Assembly (NCBI RefSeq): GCF_002163585.1
Contig: NZ_CP015579.1
Location: 1 to 64,000, forward strand
Direction of reading: 5' to 3'
Length of the DNA stretch: 64,000 nucleotides
Source of the DNA: Tatumella citrea
GTDB lineage: Bacteria > Pseudomonadota > Gammaproteobacteria > Enterobacterales > Enterobacteriaceae
The position numbers and the translations under genes are program-made. Of this stretch, positions 1 through 10,524 are shown in pieces; the first letter of the stretch is position 1; the number at the start of each line of letters is the position of its first letter. The notes under the pieces are model-generated. The model did no database searches, was not told the DNA's origin, and was given only the letters and a program-made list of their open reading frames with translations.

Positions 1-1413
1 GTGTCACTAACGCTTTGGCAACAGTGCCTTACCCGTTTGCAGGATGAATTGCCTGCCACTGAATTCAGTATGTGGATCCGCCCGTTACAGGCTGAATTAA
101 ACGATAATACCCTGGCTCTGTACGCACCAAATCGCTTTGTACTCGACTGGGTGCGGGATAAATACATCAATAGTATTAATGGCTTGCTGAATGAGTTTTG
201 CGGTGTGGATATCCCGCAACTCAGGTTTGAAGTTGGCGCGCGGCCTGCGGCGGCCCCGGCAGCCACACCAGCAGCAAGTGCGGTGGCCATGCCGCATATC
301 TCACAACCTGTTCCTCCGGCCCGTCCGGCGGCCAGTAGTAACGAAGGGCGTCCAAGCTGGGACAGTGCTCCTGCGCCGGTAGATGTGGCTTACCGCTCGA
401 ATGTTAACAGCCGGCATAATTTTGATAATTTTGTCGAAGGTAAATCGAACCAGCTGGCCCGTGCAGCAGCCCGCCAGGTTGCTGACAATCCCGGTGGAGC
501 TTATAACCCACTGTTTTTGTATGGCGGGACCGGGTTAGGCAAAACCCATCTGTTACATGCTGTCGGTAACGGTATTATTGCCAGAAAACCGAATGCACGG
601 ATTGTCTATATGCACTCCGAACGTTTTGTCCAGGATATGGTAAAAGCGCTGCAAAATAACGCGATTGAAGAGTTTAAGCGCTATTATCGTTCGGTGGATG
701 CCTTGCTGATTGATGATATTCAGTTCTTTGCGAATAAAGAACGTTCTCAGGAAGAGTTTTTTCATACCTTTAATGCCTTGCTGGAAGGTAATCAGCAAAT
801 CATCCTGACTTCTGATCGTTACCCGAAAGAGATTAACGGGGTTGAGGATCGGTTGAAATCACGTTTTGGCTGGGGTCTGACCGTTGCTATCGAGCCCCCT
901 GAACTGGAAACCCGTGTTGCCATTCTGATGAAAAAAGCGGATGAGAATAAAATTCGTCTGCCAGGTGAAGTAGCTTTCTTTATTGCCAAACGTCTGCGGT
1001 CTAACGTCCGTGAGCTGGAAGGGGCGCTGAATCGTGTGATTGCCAATGCCAATTTTACCGGGCGTGCGATTACTATCGATTTTGTCCGTGAAGCATTGCG
1101 CGATTTGCTGGCGCTGCAGGAAAAGCTGGTCACTATCGATAATATTCAGAAAACGGTCGCAGAATACTATAAAATTAAAGTCGCCGATTTACTGTCAAAA
1201 CGTCGTTCGCGTTCAGTCGCACGACCAAGGCAGATGGCTATGGCAATGGCCAAAGAGTTGACCAACCATAGCCTGCCAGAGATCGGCGATGCTTTCGGTG
1301 GGCGTGACCACACTACGGTGTTACATGCCTGCCGCAAGATTGAGCAGTTGCGTGAAGAAAGTCACGATATAAAAGAAGATTTCTCCAATTTAATCAGAAC
1401 ATTATCTTCCTGA
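1..1413 (+). CDS. dnaA: Chromosomal replication initiator DnaA
   Basis: DnaA is the AAA+ ATPase that binds DnaA boxes at oriC, melts the origin and helps load DnaB; it also acts as a transcription factor. The 470-residue product begins with the family-typical [10 protein letters not shown] and uses a GTG start that is the first base of the window, so upstream signals cannot be seen. The order is an N-terminal DnaB/DiaA-interaction domain, a variable proline/alanine-rich linker (about residues 80-130), and the AAA+ core. The core has Walker A GGTGLGKT at 175-182 and Walker B LLIDD around 235-239. The C-terminal helix-turn-helix carries the DnaA signature [11 protein letters not shown] near 432-442. 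dnaN starts 4 bases after the stop, giving the usual dnaA-dnaN operon. Length is close to the E. coli protein. Confidence 0.99.
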   Translation: MSLTLWQQCLTRLQDELPATEFSMWIRPLQAELNDNTLALYAPNRFVLDWVRDKYINSINGLLNEFCGVDIPQLRFEVGARPAAAPAATPAASAVAMPHISQPVPPARPAASSNEGRPSWDSAPAPVDVAYRSNVNSRHNFDNFVEGKSNQLARAAARQVADNPGGAYNPLFLYGGTGLGKTHLLHAVGNGIIARKPNARIVYMHSERFVQDMVKALQNNAIEEFKRYYRSVDALLIDDIQFFANKERSQEEFFHTFNALLEGNQQIILTSDRYPKEINGVEDRLKSRFGWGLTVAIEPPELETRVAILMKKADENKIRLPGEVAFFIAKRLRSNVRELEGALNRVIANANFTGRAITIDFVREALRDLLALQEKLVTIDNIQKTVAEYYKIKVADLLSKRRSRSVARPRQMAMAMAKELTNHSLPEIGDAFGGRDHTTVLHACRKIEQLREESHDIKEDFSNLIRTLSS

Positions 1414-1417
1414 CGCT

Positions 1418-2518
1418 ATGAAATTTATTGTAGAAAGAGAGCAGTTGCTCAAACCATTGCAACAAGTGAGCGGCCCCCTGGGGGGACGTCCGACATTACC
1501 TATTCTTGGTAACCTGCTGCTGCAGGTCACCGATGGCGCGCTGTCCCTGACAGGGACCGATCTTGAAATGGAAATGGTTGCCCGTGTGGCTCTCAGCCAG
1601 CCGCATGAAGCAGGCGAAACCACAGTGCCGGCGCGTAAGTTCCTGGATATTTGCCGGGGGCTTCCTGAAGGCGCTGAGATTCATGTCATTCTTGAAAATG
1701 ACAGAATGCTGGTGCGTTCCGGCCGTAGCCGTTTTTCACTATCGACGCTACCGGCAGGCGATTTTCCAAATCTTGATGACTGGCAGAGTGAAGTTGAATT
1801 TACCCTGCCACAGGCGACCCTGAAACGGCTGATTGAAGCGACTCAGTTTTCGATGGCCCATCAGGATGTCCGTTATTACCTTAACGGCATGTTATTTGAA
1901 ACCGCTGGTGAAGAGCTGCGCACTGTTTCTACCGATGGCCACCGTCTGGCCGTCTGTTCAATGCCGATTGGCCAGTCATTACCTGACCATTCCGTGATTG
2001 TACCGCGTAAAGGCGTGGTAGAGCTGGTCCGGTTGCTGGATGGTGGCGATAATCCGTTACAGGTTCAGATTGGCAGCAGTAATATCCGTGCGCATGTGGG
2101 TGATTTTATTTTCACCTCTAAGCTGGTGGACGGACGCTTCCCGGACTATCGCCGGGTACTGCCAAAAAACCCGGACAAGACTCTGGAAGCAGGTTGTGAT
2201 CTGCTACGTCAGGCGTTTGCCCGCGCGGCTATTCTGTCTAACGAAAAATTCAGAGGCGTCCGGTTATTTATTACCGAAAACCAGCTGCGTATCACGGCGA
2301 ACAACCCTGAGCAGGAAGAAGCTGAAGAGATCCTGGATGTTAGTTACCAGGGCAGTGATCTGGAGATCGGTTTTAATGTCAGCTATGTGCTGGACGTACT
2401 TAACGCCCTGAAATGTGAAAATGTCAGGCTGTTGCTGACAGATTCTGTATCCAGTGTGCAAATTGAAGATGTTGCCAGTCAGCACGCAGCTTATGTTGTG
2501 ATGCCAATGCGACTGTAG
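1418..2518 (+). CDS. dnaN: DNA polymerase III beta sliding clamp
   Basis: DnaN forms the dimeric ring that tethers DNA polymerase III, and other polymerases and repair factors, to DNA. The 366 residues match the usual family length, starting MKFIVEREQLLKPLQQV and ending in the conserved clamp tail VVMPMRL, which helps form the hydrophobic partner-binding pocket. Three clamp folds of about 120 residues are expected from the family. It lies 4 bases after dnaA and is probably cotranscribed with it. In E. coli recF follows almost immediately; here a 92-base gap with an inverted repeat separates the two. Confidence 0.99.
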   Translation: MKFIVEREQLLKPLQQVSGPLGGRPTLPILGNLLLQVTDGALSLTGTDLEMEMVARVALSQPHEAGETTVPARKFLDICRGLPEGAEIHVILENDRMLVRSGRSRFSLSTLPAGDFPNLDDWQSEVEFTLPQATLKRLIEATQFSMAHQDVRYYLNGMLFETAGEELRTVSTDGHRLAVCSMPIGQSLPDHSVIVPRKGVVELVRLLDGGDNPLQVQIGSSNIRAHVGDFIFTSKLVDGRFPDYRRVLPKNPDKTLEAGCDLLRQAFARAAILSNEKFRGVRLFITENQLRITANNPEQEEAEEILDVSYQGSDLEIGFNVSYVLDVLNALKCENVRLLLTDSVSSVQIEDVASQHAAYVVMPMRL

Positions 2519-2535
2519 CCTGCAATTCTGATGTT

Positions 2536-2572
2536 CAGTCTGTCTGCAGCCAACACAGTTACAGGCAGACTG
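2536..2572 (+). repeat. Inverted repeat between dnaN and recF
   Basis: CAGTCTGTCTG at 2536-2546 pairs with CAGGCAGACTG at 2562-2572 (11 pairs, one of them G-U) around a 15-base loop. No T-run follows, so a classical intrinsic terminator is unlikely. It may pause or process the dnaAN-recF transcript. It is a sequence observation without known function. Confidence 0.55.
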
Positions 2573-2610
2573 CTCCCCTGAATGAGTTTGCCTCTCCTCC
2601 GGACTGACCT

Positions 2611-3696
2611 ATGGCCCTGACCCGCCTGATTATTAAAGATTTTCGTAATATTGCTCAGGCTGATTTAGCCCTGTCAGAGGGAGTGAATTTTCTGATTGGT
2701 CCTAATGGCAGTGGTAAAACCAGTGTACTGGAGGCCGTGTATACGCTGGGGCATGGCCGGGCATTTCGCAGTATTCAGACAGGGCGCGTGATCCGCCACG
2801 ATCAGCCTGCATTTGTGCTGCATGGCAGGATCGAAGATGCTCACCAGCAGCACAGTATTGGTTTAAGTAAAGACCGTGCCGGTGACAGTAAAGTCCGTAT
2901 CGATGGCAGTGACGGCCATAAAGTGGCTGAACTGGCCCAGTTGTTGCCTATGCAGCTTATTACCCCGGAAGGTTTCACACTGCTTACCGGTGGGCCGAAA
3001 TTCCGTCGGGCTTATATCGACTGGGGCTGTTTTCATAATTACCCCGGATTTTTTAGCGCCTGGAGTGATTTACGCCGGTTGATGAAGCAGCGAAATGCTG
3101 CCTTACGTCAGGTCACGAGCTACCGACAATTGCGACCCTGGGACCAGGAACTGGCCCCACTGGCTCAGCAAATCAGCGAGTGGCGGCAGGCCTACAGTGA
3201 TGAAATCACCCGCGAGATTAAAGCAACCTGCCAGCAATTTCTGCCGGAATATGATCTGAGCTTCTCATTTCTGAGAGGGTGGGATAAAGAGAGTGATTAT
3301 GCTGAGTTGCTGGAGCGTGGTTTTGAGCGTGACAGAGCGTTAACCTATACCGCCAGCGGCCCTCATAAATCTGATTTTCGTATCCGGGCTGCCGGTACCC
3401 CTGTAGAAGATTTGCTGTCCCGTGGGCAGCTAAAATTATTAATGTGTGCCCTGCGCCTGGCGCAGGGAGAGTACCTGACACGTCAAAGCGGACGACGTTG
3501 TATTTACCTGATCGATGATTTTGCCTCTGAGCTGGATGACGAACGTCGCCATATCCTGGCCAACCGCCTGAAAGCGACCCGGGCACAGGTTTTTGTCAGC
3601 GCCATAAGTGTTGATCACGTAATCGACATGAATGATGAAAAGGGCAAGATGTTCAGCGTAGAAAAAGGTAAAATAGCAGTTCAACCTGAAGATTAA
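2611..3696 (+). CDS. recF: DNA replication and repair protein RecF
   Basis: RecF is an SMC/ABC-like ATPase that with RecO and RecR loads RecA at single-strand gaps and helps restart stalled forks. The 361-residue protein shows Walker A GPNGSGKT at 30-37, an ABC-type signature LSRGQ at 269-273 and Walker B YLIDD ending at Asp302-Asp303, all in the expected order. The N-terminal [14 protein letters not shown] is typical of the family. It lies between dnaN and gyrB in the conserved order. The gyrB start codon is 18 bases after the recF stop, so readthrough is likely. Confidence 0.98.
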   Translation: MALTRLIIKDFRNIAQADLALSEGVNFLIGPNGSGKTSVLEAVYTLGHGRAFRSIQTGRVIRHDQPAFVLHGRIEDAHQQHSIGLSKDRAGDSKVRIDGSDGHKVAELAQLLPMQLITPEGFTLLTGGPKFRRAYIDWGCFHNYPGFFSAWSDLRRLMKQRNAALRQVTSYRQLRPWDQELAPLAQQISEWRQAYSDEITREIKATCQQFLPEYDLSFSFLRGWDKESDYAELLERGFERDRALTYTASGPHKSDFRIRAAGTPVEDLLSRGQLKLLMCALRLAQGEYLTRQSGRRCIYLIDDFASELDDERRHILANRLKATRAQVFVSAISVDHVIDMNDEKGKMFSVEKGKIAVQPED

Positions 3697-6123
<2,427 letters not shown>

Positions 6124-6145
6124 TCAGTCCTGCTTCGGAATCCGA

Positions 6146-6175
6146 CCCTCTTTGGTGACAAAGAGGGTTTTTTTT
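6146..6175 (+). terminator. Rho-independent terminator after gyrB
   Basis: CCCTCTTTG at 6146-6154 and CAAAGAGGG at 6159-6167 form a perfect 9-bp stem with a GTGA loop, followed by eight T residues. It begins 23 bases after the gyrB stop and closes the dnaA-gyrB block. Confidence 0.93.
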
Positions 6176-6285
6176 GCTCTGAATCCCGTACTTTACTGTC
6201 ATTTCGTCAGCCGCCATTAATAAATCCTATTTCATATCTTTGTGGTCAGGGGCAATACTCATTTCATCAAACCACGGAGGTATGG

Positions 6286-7389
6286 ATGAAAGTTGCAGTT
6301 ATTGGTGGTGGGGTTATTGGAGTTTCCTGTGCTCACCAGCTGGTAAAAGCCGGTGCTGAAGTCACCTTATTTACTGAAGAAATGTGGGCCTCAGAGGCTT
6401 CTGGTCGTTCCCTTTCCTGGCTCAATGCCTCGGGACCCTGGCCGGAAAGCTACTACCTGTTGCGTATGGCGGGGATTGCACGTTATCAGGAACTGTTTCA
6501 TCGTCTTTCGCCGATCGACTGGCTTAAATTTTCCGGTGGGATATTCTGGTCCCGGCCGGAAGAGGTAGCTGAATGGCACCAGGCAGAAACTGATCATGGT
6601 TATCAGTCTGTATTGCTAAACGATCCTCAACAACTGGCTGCGATCGAAGCGCTGGCAAACCCGGAAGCGATTAATGGCACAGCATTGTTTAATCCCGGAG
6701 AGGGTTGGGTAAGTCTGCCTGAGCTTATTAACACACTGCTGGCAGAATTTATCGCGTTGGGCGGGAAAACAGTGCAACAGGCAGGAAAAGTACTGCCATC
6801 CGCTGATATTGAAGGGCGGATTTGCGGCGTCATTACCCCGGAAGACGGGCTGTTGCCTTTTGACCGTGTGTTAGTGGCTTGTGGTGCTGAAACTCCTGCT
6901 GTGGTTGGCTCGTTGGGATACTCACTGCCGGATGGCTCGGTATTATCTATGCTGGCTATTACCGAACCCGCTGATGCGCTGCCTGAAAAGGTATTCAATA
7001 CTCCACGTGTTGCCTTACGGCCAAATCCGGGTCAGACACTGGCACTGGACCATAGCTGGTATGTTGACGATATCTGCCAGCAGCAAGACGGTAGTTTTAC
7101 CCTCAGTCCGCAAATTCCCGATCGCCTGTTGGAAGAGGCTGACCGGATACTTTCCCTTGAGGCTCCTTTGAAAGTGGCCAGCTATAAAGCTGGGCGTAAA
7201 CCCGTCCCCGCCGATGGTTTTCCTGTGCTTGGGGAGCTACCTGGCTTTCCGGGCTGCTTTATCGCGTTCACCCATTCAGGAGCCACTCTGGCGCTGATTA
7301 TAGGTGAACTACTGGCAGGCGAGATGATGACTGATAAGCGGCATCCAATGCTGGCCGATTTTCGGCCAGAACGTTTCATCCGGCAATAA
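6286..7389 (+). CDS. FAD-dependent amino-acid oxidase/dehydrogenase family protein
   Basis: The 367-residue product belongs to the DAO/DadA-type flavoprotein family, whose members oxidise amino acids or N-methyl amines. The N-terminus MKVAVIGGGVIGVSCAHQ carries the FAD-binding GxGxxG Rossmann motif at residues 7-12. The motif ASGRSLSWLNASG (around 38-50) resembles the flavin-contacting segment of this family, and the C-terminal GCFIAFTHSGATLA (around 325-338) resembles its second FAD segment. No signal peptide or membrane segment is seen, so it is probably cytoplasmic. A binding-protein gene starts 21 bases downstream, suggesting uptake and oxidation of the same substrate, which is inference. 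The substrate cannot be told from sequence. This pair sits where E. coli has yidB. Confidence 0.85.
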   Translation: MKVAVIGGGVIGVSCAHQLVKAGAEVTLFTEEMWASEASGRSLSWLNASGPWPESYYLLRMAGIARYQELFHRLSPIDWLKFSGGIFWSRPEEVAEWHQAETDHGYQSVLLNDPQQLAAIEALANPEAINGTALFNPGEGWVSLPELINTLLAEFIALGGKTVQQAGKVLPSADIEGRICGVITPEDGLLPFDRVLVACGAETPAVVGSLGYSLPDGSVLSMLAITEPADALPEKVFNTPRVALRPNPGQTLALDHSWYVDDICQQQDGSFTLSPQIPDRLLEEADRILSLEAPLKVASYKAGRKPVPADGFPVLGELPGFPGCFIAFTHSGATLALIIGELLAGEMMTDKRHPMLADFRPERFIRQ

Positions 7390-7410
7390 TTTCAGGTCAG
7401 AGGGGGATTG

Positions 7411-8202
7411 ATGAAAAAGTGGATATTGTTGATGCTTGCCGGCGGAATGTCCGGTTGCTATGCCGCAGAGGCTTTGCCTTCCTTAACCGTGGGTATCGAT
7501 CCTACCTTTCCGCCATTTGAGTATATGGATGACTCAGGTCATCTGGCTGGTTTCGATGTGCAACTTGGCAAAGAAATTTGTCAAAGAATTCAACGCCATT
7601 GTACATTTATCTCACTACCGTTTGATTCACTGATCCCCGCTCTGCAAGCCCGAAAGTTTGACATTATTCTTTCATCACTATCGATTAATGATGAGCGCAG
7701 AAAATCCATCGATTTTTCCCTGCCATTGTTCAGTACTCCGGTATATCTGATTGCTGCGAAGAGTAGCCCGCTGGTGGCTGATGCTGCCAGCCTCAAAGGT
7801 CGTCGCGTAGGAGTACAGCAGGGGTCTGTTTTTGAAACCTATGCAGATAAGTACTGGCGCCCCCAGGGGGTGGATATCGTGACCTATCAGTCGCCTGATC
7901 AGATTTATACAGACCTGACGGCGGGCCGGCTGGATGCCAGTCTGGATGATGCAGTGTCAGCGACTTTTTCATTTCTGAAAAAACCTCAGGGCGCCAACTA
8001 TGCTCTGAAAGGCAAAGAGGTGACTGATCTTGCGTTATTTGGCCAGGGGACCGGGATTGGTTTTCGGAAAGGCGATGATCTTAAGCTTCAACAACAGGTC
8101 AATCAGGCGATAACAGATATCTATTCCGATGGAAGTTTCTCAAAGCTGAGCCACCAGTGGTTCACGTTTAATGTTGCCGTCAGTCAGAATAAAGCCGGGT
8201 GA
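7411..8202 (+). CDS. Periplasmic amino-acid-type ABC substrate-binding protein
   Basis: The 263-residue protein resembles the HisJ/ArgT/ArtJ class of solute-binding proteins (SBP family 3). The ATG at 7411 follows an AGGGGGATTG ribosome-binding region; an in-frame TTG directly before it is a less likely start. The N-terminus MKKWILLMLAGGMSGCYAAEA is a signal peptide, with either signal peptidase I cleavage near AEA or a weak lipobox ending at Cys17. The mature part begins SLTVGIDPTFPPFEYMDDSG, typical of the family, with the second-lobe segment LKGRRVGVQQGSVFETYA. No permease or ATPase gene lies nearby, so it is an orphan that must share a transporter or act otherwise. It is likely cotranscribed with the upstream flavoprotein gene. 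Confidence 0.88.
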   Translation: MKKWILLMLAGGMSGCYAAEALPSLTVGIDPTFPPFEYMDDSGHLAGFDVQLGKEICQRIQRHCTFISLPFDSLIPALQARKFDIILSSLSINDERRKSIDFSLPLFSTPVYLIAAKSSPLVADAASLKGRRVGVQQGSVFETYADKYWRPQGVDIVTYQSPDQIYTDLTAGRLDASLDDAVSATFSFLKKPQGANYALKGKEVTDLALFGQGTGIGFRKGDDLKLQQQVNQAITDIYSDGSFSKLSHQWFTFNVAVSQNKAG

Positions 8203-8337
8203 TATCCACAGGAAAACAATAATCCAGTATGATCAGTCATATACTGTGATCTGCACAGAGTGTTGCCAGAGTAACACTGTCGGACTCAGTGTAAAAAGGA
8301 TAGCATCGGATGATATTCGGTAAATCATGAGGATGTT

Positions 8338-9153
8338 ATGGCAATTAAACTGATAGCACTTGATATGGATGGCACGTTACTGGATCCGGAACATAAAATT
8401 ACACCGGCAGTAAAATCAGCAATTGCCCGGGCTCAGGCACAGGGGATTATTGTGGTACTGGCCTCCGGAAGACCCCATATTGGGATGAAACGTTACATTA
8501 GCGAGCTTGGGCTGGATACTCCTGGCCAGTATTGTATCAGTTACAATGGTGCACTGGTCCAGCGCGCTGATGATGGCAGTTGTGTGGCGGAAGTGACTCT
8601 TGGCCATGCGGATTACCTGAAATTCTGGCAACTATCCTGTGAGTATGGTGTTCACTTTCAGGCACTGGATAAAACTCACCTCTACACTCCCAATAAAGAC
8701 ATCAGCAAATATACGGTGCATGAAGTTTCTCTGACTGGGATTCCGTTGCGTTATCGCTCCCCTGAGGAGATGGATACCAGCCTGCGCTTTCCAAAACTGA
8801 TGATGATCGATGAGCCTGAATTACTGGATGCAGCAATCGCCCGTCTGTCACCTGAAATTATGCAGGATTATACAATTCTGAAAAGTGCCCCCTTCTATCT
8901 GGAGATTCTGAATAATCAGGTAAATAAAGGGGAGGGTGTCAGAAAACTGGCTGAACTTCTTGGTTTTACTGCGGATGAAGTGATGGCAATTGGTGATCAT
9001 GAAAATGATCTGGCAATGATTGCCTATGCTGGCAGTGGTGTTGCTATGGGCAATGCTATTGACTCAGTAAAACAACAGGCCCGTTATCTGACAACGACTA
9101 ATGCCGAGGATGGTGTTGCACGAGCCATCGAAAAATGGGCTCTTACTGCCTGA
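8338..9153 (+). CDS. yidA: HAD-family sugar phosphatase YidA
   Basis: YidA is a Cof-type (class IIB cap) HAD phosphatase that hydrolyses small sugar phosphates in the cytoplasm. The 271-residue product shows all HAD motifs: motif I DMDGT at 9-13 with nucleophile Asp9, motif II LASGR with Ser43, the conserved lysine in NNQVNKGEG, and motif IV GDHEND at 219-224. Length and sequence match E. coli YidA (270 residues). In E. coli it lies beyond yidB next to gyrB; here yidB is absent and two other genes intervene. A terminator follows directly. Confidence 0.95.
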   Translation: MAIKLIALDMDGTLLDPEHKITPAVKSAIARAQAQGIIVVLASGRPHIGMKRYISELGLDTPGQYCISYNGALVQRADDGSCVAEVTLGHADYLKFWQLSCEYGVHFQALDKTHLYTPNKDISKYTVHEVSLTGIPLRYRSPEEMDTSLRFPKLMMIDEPELLDAAIARLSPEIMQDYTILKSAPFYLEILNNQVNKGEGVRKLAELLGFTADEVMAIGDHENDLAMIAYAGSGVAMGNAIDSVKQQARYLTTTNAEDGVARAIEKWALTA

Positions 9154-9158
9154 AACTG

Positions 9159-9189
9159 AAAACAGGCATCGCCGGATGCCTGTTTTATC
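9159..9189 (+). terminator. Rho-independent terminator after yidA
   Basis: AAAACAGGCATC at 9159-9170 and GATGCCTGTTTT at 9175-9186 form a 12-bp stem with a GCCG loop. The T-run is built into the stem end. It starts 6 bases after the yidA stop. Confidence 0.88.
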
Positions 9190-9475
9190 TTTGTTCCCTT
9201 TCTCACATCCTCTCTGTCTGAATTTTATAAGTTCCCTCACTCCGTTTTCGTTCTGAGCTGGTGTTGTGTTGCTATGTTGTAGCAATAGCAATCCGTCGAA
9301 TTGCCATAAAATACATTAATATTAATTAGTTAACAAAATCTGACTAATATTTACACGGTATTGTTACTCATGGTGACTGAGATCGCACTTTCTGTTAACA
9401 CCCTAATAGTAACTATAGGTATCATTATTTCATCAAAACAAATGATACTTTTTAAACTTTATTGAGGAATTAACC
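9190..9475 (+). promoter_or_regulatory. Upstream region of the DUF1471 gene array
   Basis: No gene is seen in this AT-rich stretch. It must hold the promoter of the first small secreted-protein gene. The visible element is a perfect 8-bp inverted repeat, GTATCATT at 9419-9426 and AATGATAC at 9441-9448, separated by 14 bases and ending 28 bases before the start codon. It could be an operator or a leader hairpin. TTAACA at 9395-9400 is a candidate -35 element but no well-spaced -10 was found. The ribosome-binding site is TGAGGAA, 9 bases before ATG 9476. Confidence 0.5.
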
Positions 9476-9688
9476 ATGAAAACCATGACTACTTTAATTG
9501 CTGCTGCTGCATTATCTGCCCTGTCTTTCGGTGCATTTGCTGAGTCTGTTTCCGCGACCGGTAGTACTCTGGACGGTGCTCAGGCACAGATTGCTGCCAA
9601 AGCTAAAGCAGCCGGTGCATCTTCATACACTATTACCAGTGCAACTGATAATAACCGTGTATATATGACCGCCGAACTGAATAAATAA
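9476..9688 (+). CDS. Small secreted DUF1471 (YhcN/BhsA-like) protein, copy 1
   Basis: The 70-residue protein has a clear signal peptide (MKTMTTLIAAAALSALSFGA, cleavage after AFA at residue 22) and a mature part of about 48 residues. The mature part ends with the DUF1471 pattern AKAKAAGASSYTITSATDNN and YMTAELNK. Family members such as E. coli BhsA, McbA and YhcN are periplasmic or outer-membrane-associated stress and biofilm proteins; the function of this one is unknown. It is the first of three tandem copies and differs from copy 2 at a single mature residue, Gly29 here against Asp29. Expression may be stress-induced, as in the family. Confidence 0.9.
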   Translation: MKTMTTLIAAAALSALSFGAFAESVSATGSTLDGAQAQIAAKAKAAGASSYTITSATDNNRVYMTAELNK

Positions 9689-9708
9689 TTAATCTCTCCC
9701 CGGCGTAT

Positions 9709-9741
9709 TATTTTCTGACCGGTAAATACTCTCAGAAAATA
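9709..9741 (+). terminator. Hairpin after DUF1471 copy 1
   Basis: TATTTTCTGA at 9709-9718 and TCAGAAAATA at 9732-9741 form a 10-bp inverted repeat with a 13-base loop, followed by AAAATTAAG rather than a T-run. It may be a weak terminator or a 3' stabilising hairpin that lets the array genes be expressed at graded levels. Confidence 0.5.
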
Positions 9742-9829
9742 AAAATTAAGTTACCGTGATGAATAACGCTGGTGTGAAATCAGGGCAATATATGTCCTGT
9801 GTAATAAACCATAAAGAAGGAATTTGACC

Positions 9830-10042
9830 ATGAAAACTATGACTACTTTAATTGCTGCTGCTGCATTATCTGCCCTGTCTTTCGGTGCATTTGCTGAGTC
9901 TGTTTCTGCGACCGATAGTACTCTGGACGGTGCTCAGGCACAGATTGCTGCCAAAGCTAAAGCAGCCGGTGCATCTTCATACACTATTACCAGTGCAACT
10001 GATAATAACCGTGTATATATGACCGCCGAACTGAATAAATAA
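9830..10042 (+). CDS. Small secreted DUF1471 protein, copy 2
   Basis: This 70-residue tandem paralogue has the same signal peptide as copy 1 and a mature domain identical except for Asp in place of Gly at residue 29. The ATG at 9830 is used because GAAGGAA lies 7 bases upstream and the encoded start matches copy 1; an in-frame TTG two codons earlier is not needed. The predicted location is periplasm or cell surface. The near-identity of coding and flanking DNA to copy 1 points to a very recent duplication. Confidence 0.9.
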   Translation: MKTMTTLIAAAALSALSFGAFAESVSATDSTLDGAQAQIAAKAKAAGASSYTITSATDNNRVYMTAELNK

Positions 10043-10062
10043 TTAATCTCTCCCCGGCGTAT

Positions 10063-10095
10063 TATTTTCTGACCGGTAAATACTCTCAGAAAATA
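10063..10095 (+). terminator. Hairpin after DUF1471 copy 2
   Basis: This is the second copy of the same 10-bp inverted repeat (TATTTTCTGA at 10063-10072, TCAGAAAATA at 10086-10095), exactly 354 bases after the first. It again lacks a T-run, so the array may be one transcript with internal processing or pausing sites. Confidence 0.5.
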
Positions 10096-10182
10096 AAAAT
10101 TAAGTTACCGTGATGAATAACGCTGGTGTGAAATCAGGACAATGTGTACCTGTGTAATAAACCATAAAGAAGGAATTTGACC

Positions 10183-10392
10183 ATGAAAACTATGACTACT
10201 TTAATTGCTGCTGCATTATCTGCCCTGTCTTTCGGTGCATTTGCTGAGTCTGTTTCTGCGACCAGCAGTACTCTGGACGGTGCTCAGGCACAGATTGCTG
10301 CCAAAGCCAAAGCGGCCGGTGCATCTTCATATACTATTACCAGTACGATTAATAACAATCGTGTGTATATGTCCGCTGAGCTGAATAAATAA
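10183..10392 (+). CDS. Small secreted DUF1471 protein, copy 3
   Basis: The 69-residue third paralogue has one alanine fewer in the signal peptide and Ser at the site that is Gly or Asp in copies 1 and 2. Its C-terminal half reads STINNNRVYMSAELNK, diverged from the others' SATDNNRVYMTAELNK. GAAGGAA precedes ATG 10183 at the same spacing as in copy 2. It keeps the DUF1471 core, so it should still fold and be exported. A strong terminator 25 bases downstream closes the array. It is probably the oldest copy, since it is the most diverged. Confidence 0.9.
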   Translation: MKTMTTLIAAALSALSFGAFAESVSATSSTLDGAQAQIAAKAKAAGASSYTITSTINNNRVYMSAELNK

Positions 10393-10417
10393 TAAAACAG
10401 TGTGAGTAAGTCGCCGG

Positions 10418-10447
10418 AAAAGCTGCCTCAGGGCAGCTTTTCTTGTT
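10418..10447 (+). terminator. Rho-independent terminator after DUF1471 array
   Basis: AAAAGCTGCC at 10418-10427 and GGCAGCTTTT at 10432-10441 form a 10-bp stem with a four-base loop, followed by CTTGTTT. It is the only convincing terminator of the three-gene array. Confidence 0.88.
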
Positions 10448-10524
10448 TCTGACGATATCACACTGGCAGAACGCTACAGAATATTGCATATTCCTCAGCA
10501 CCGGAACCGTAGTGGACGCGTGAA

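Larger units (their letters stand above)
9476..10392 (+). repeat. Tandem triplication of a ~354-bp gene unit
   Basis: Three head-to-tail units start at 9476, 9830 and 10183 (periods 354 and 353 bases). Each holds one DUF1471 gene; the first two also share an almost identical intergenic segment (9689-9829 and 10043-10182). Copies 1 and 2 differ at very few bases. Copy 3 lacks one alanine codon in the signal peptide and diverges near its 3' end. The pattern fits recent unequal-crossover duplication. Confidence 0.95.

Noticed and set aside
819..1133. Long antisense frame inside dnaA
   Set aside because: It lies wholly within a certain gene, with no start signals or protein similarity; it is typical shadow coding.
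8258..8277. AGTGTT/AACACT inverted repeat before yidA
   Set aside because: It is short, AT-weak and lacks a T-run; it could not be supported as a terminator for the binding-protein gene.
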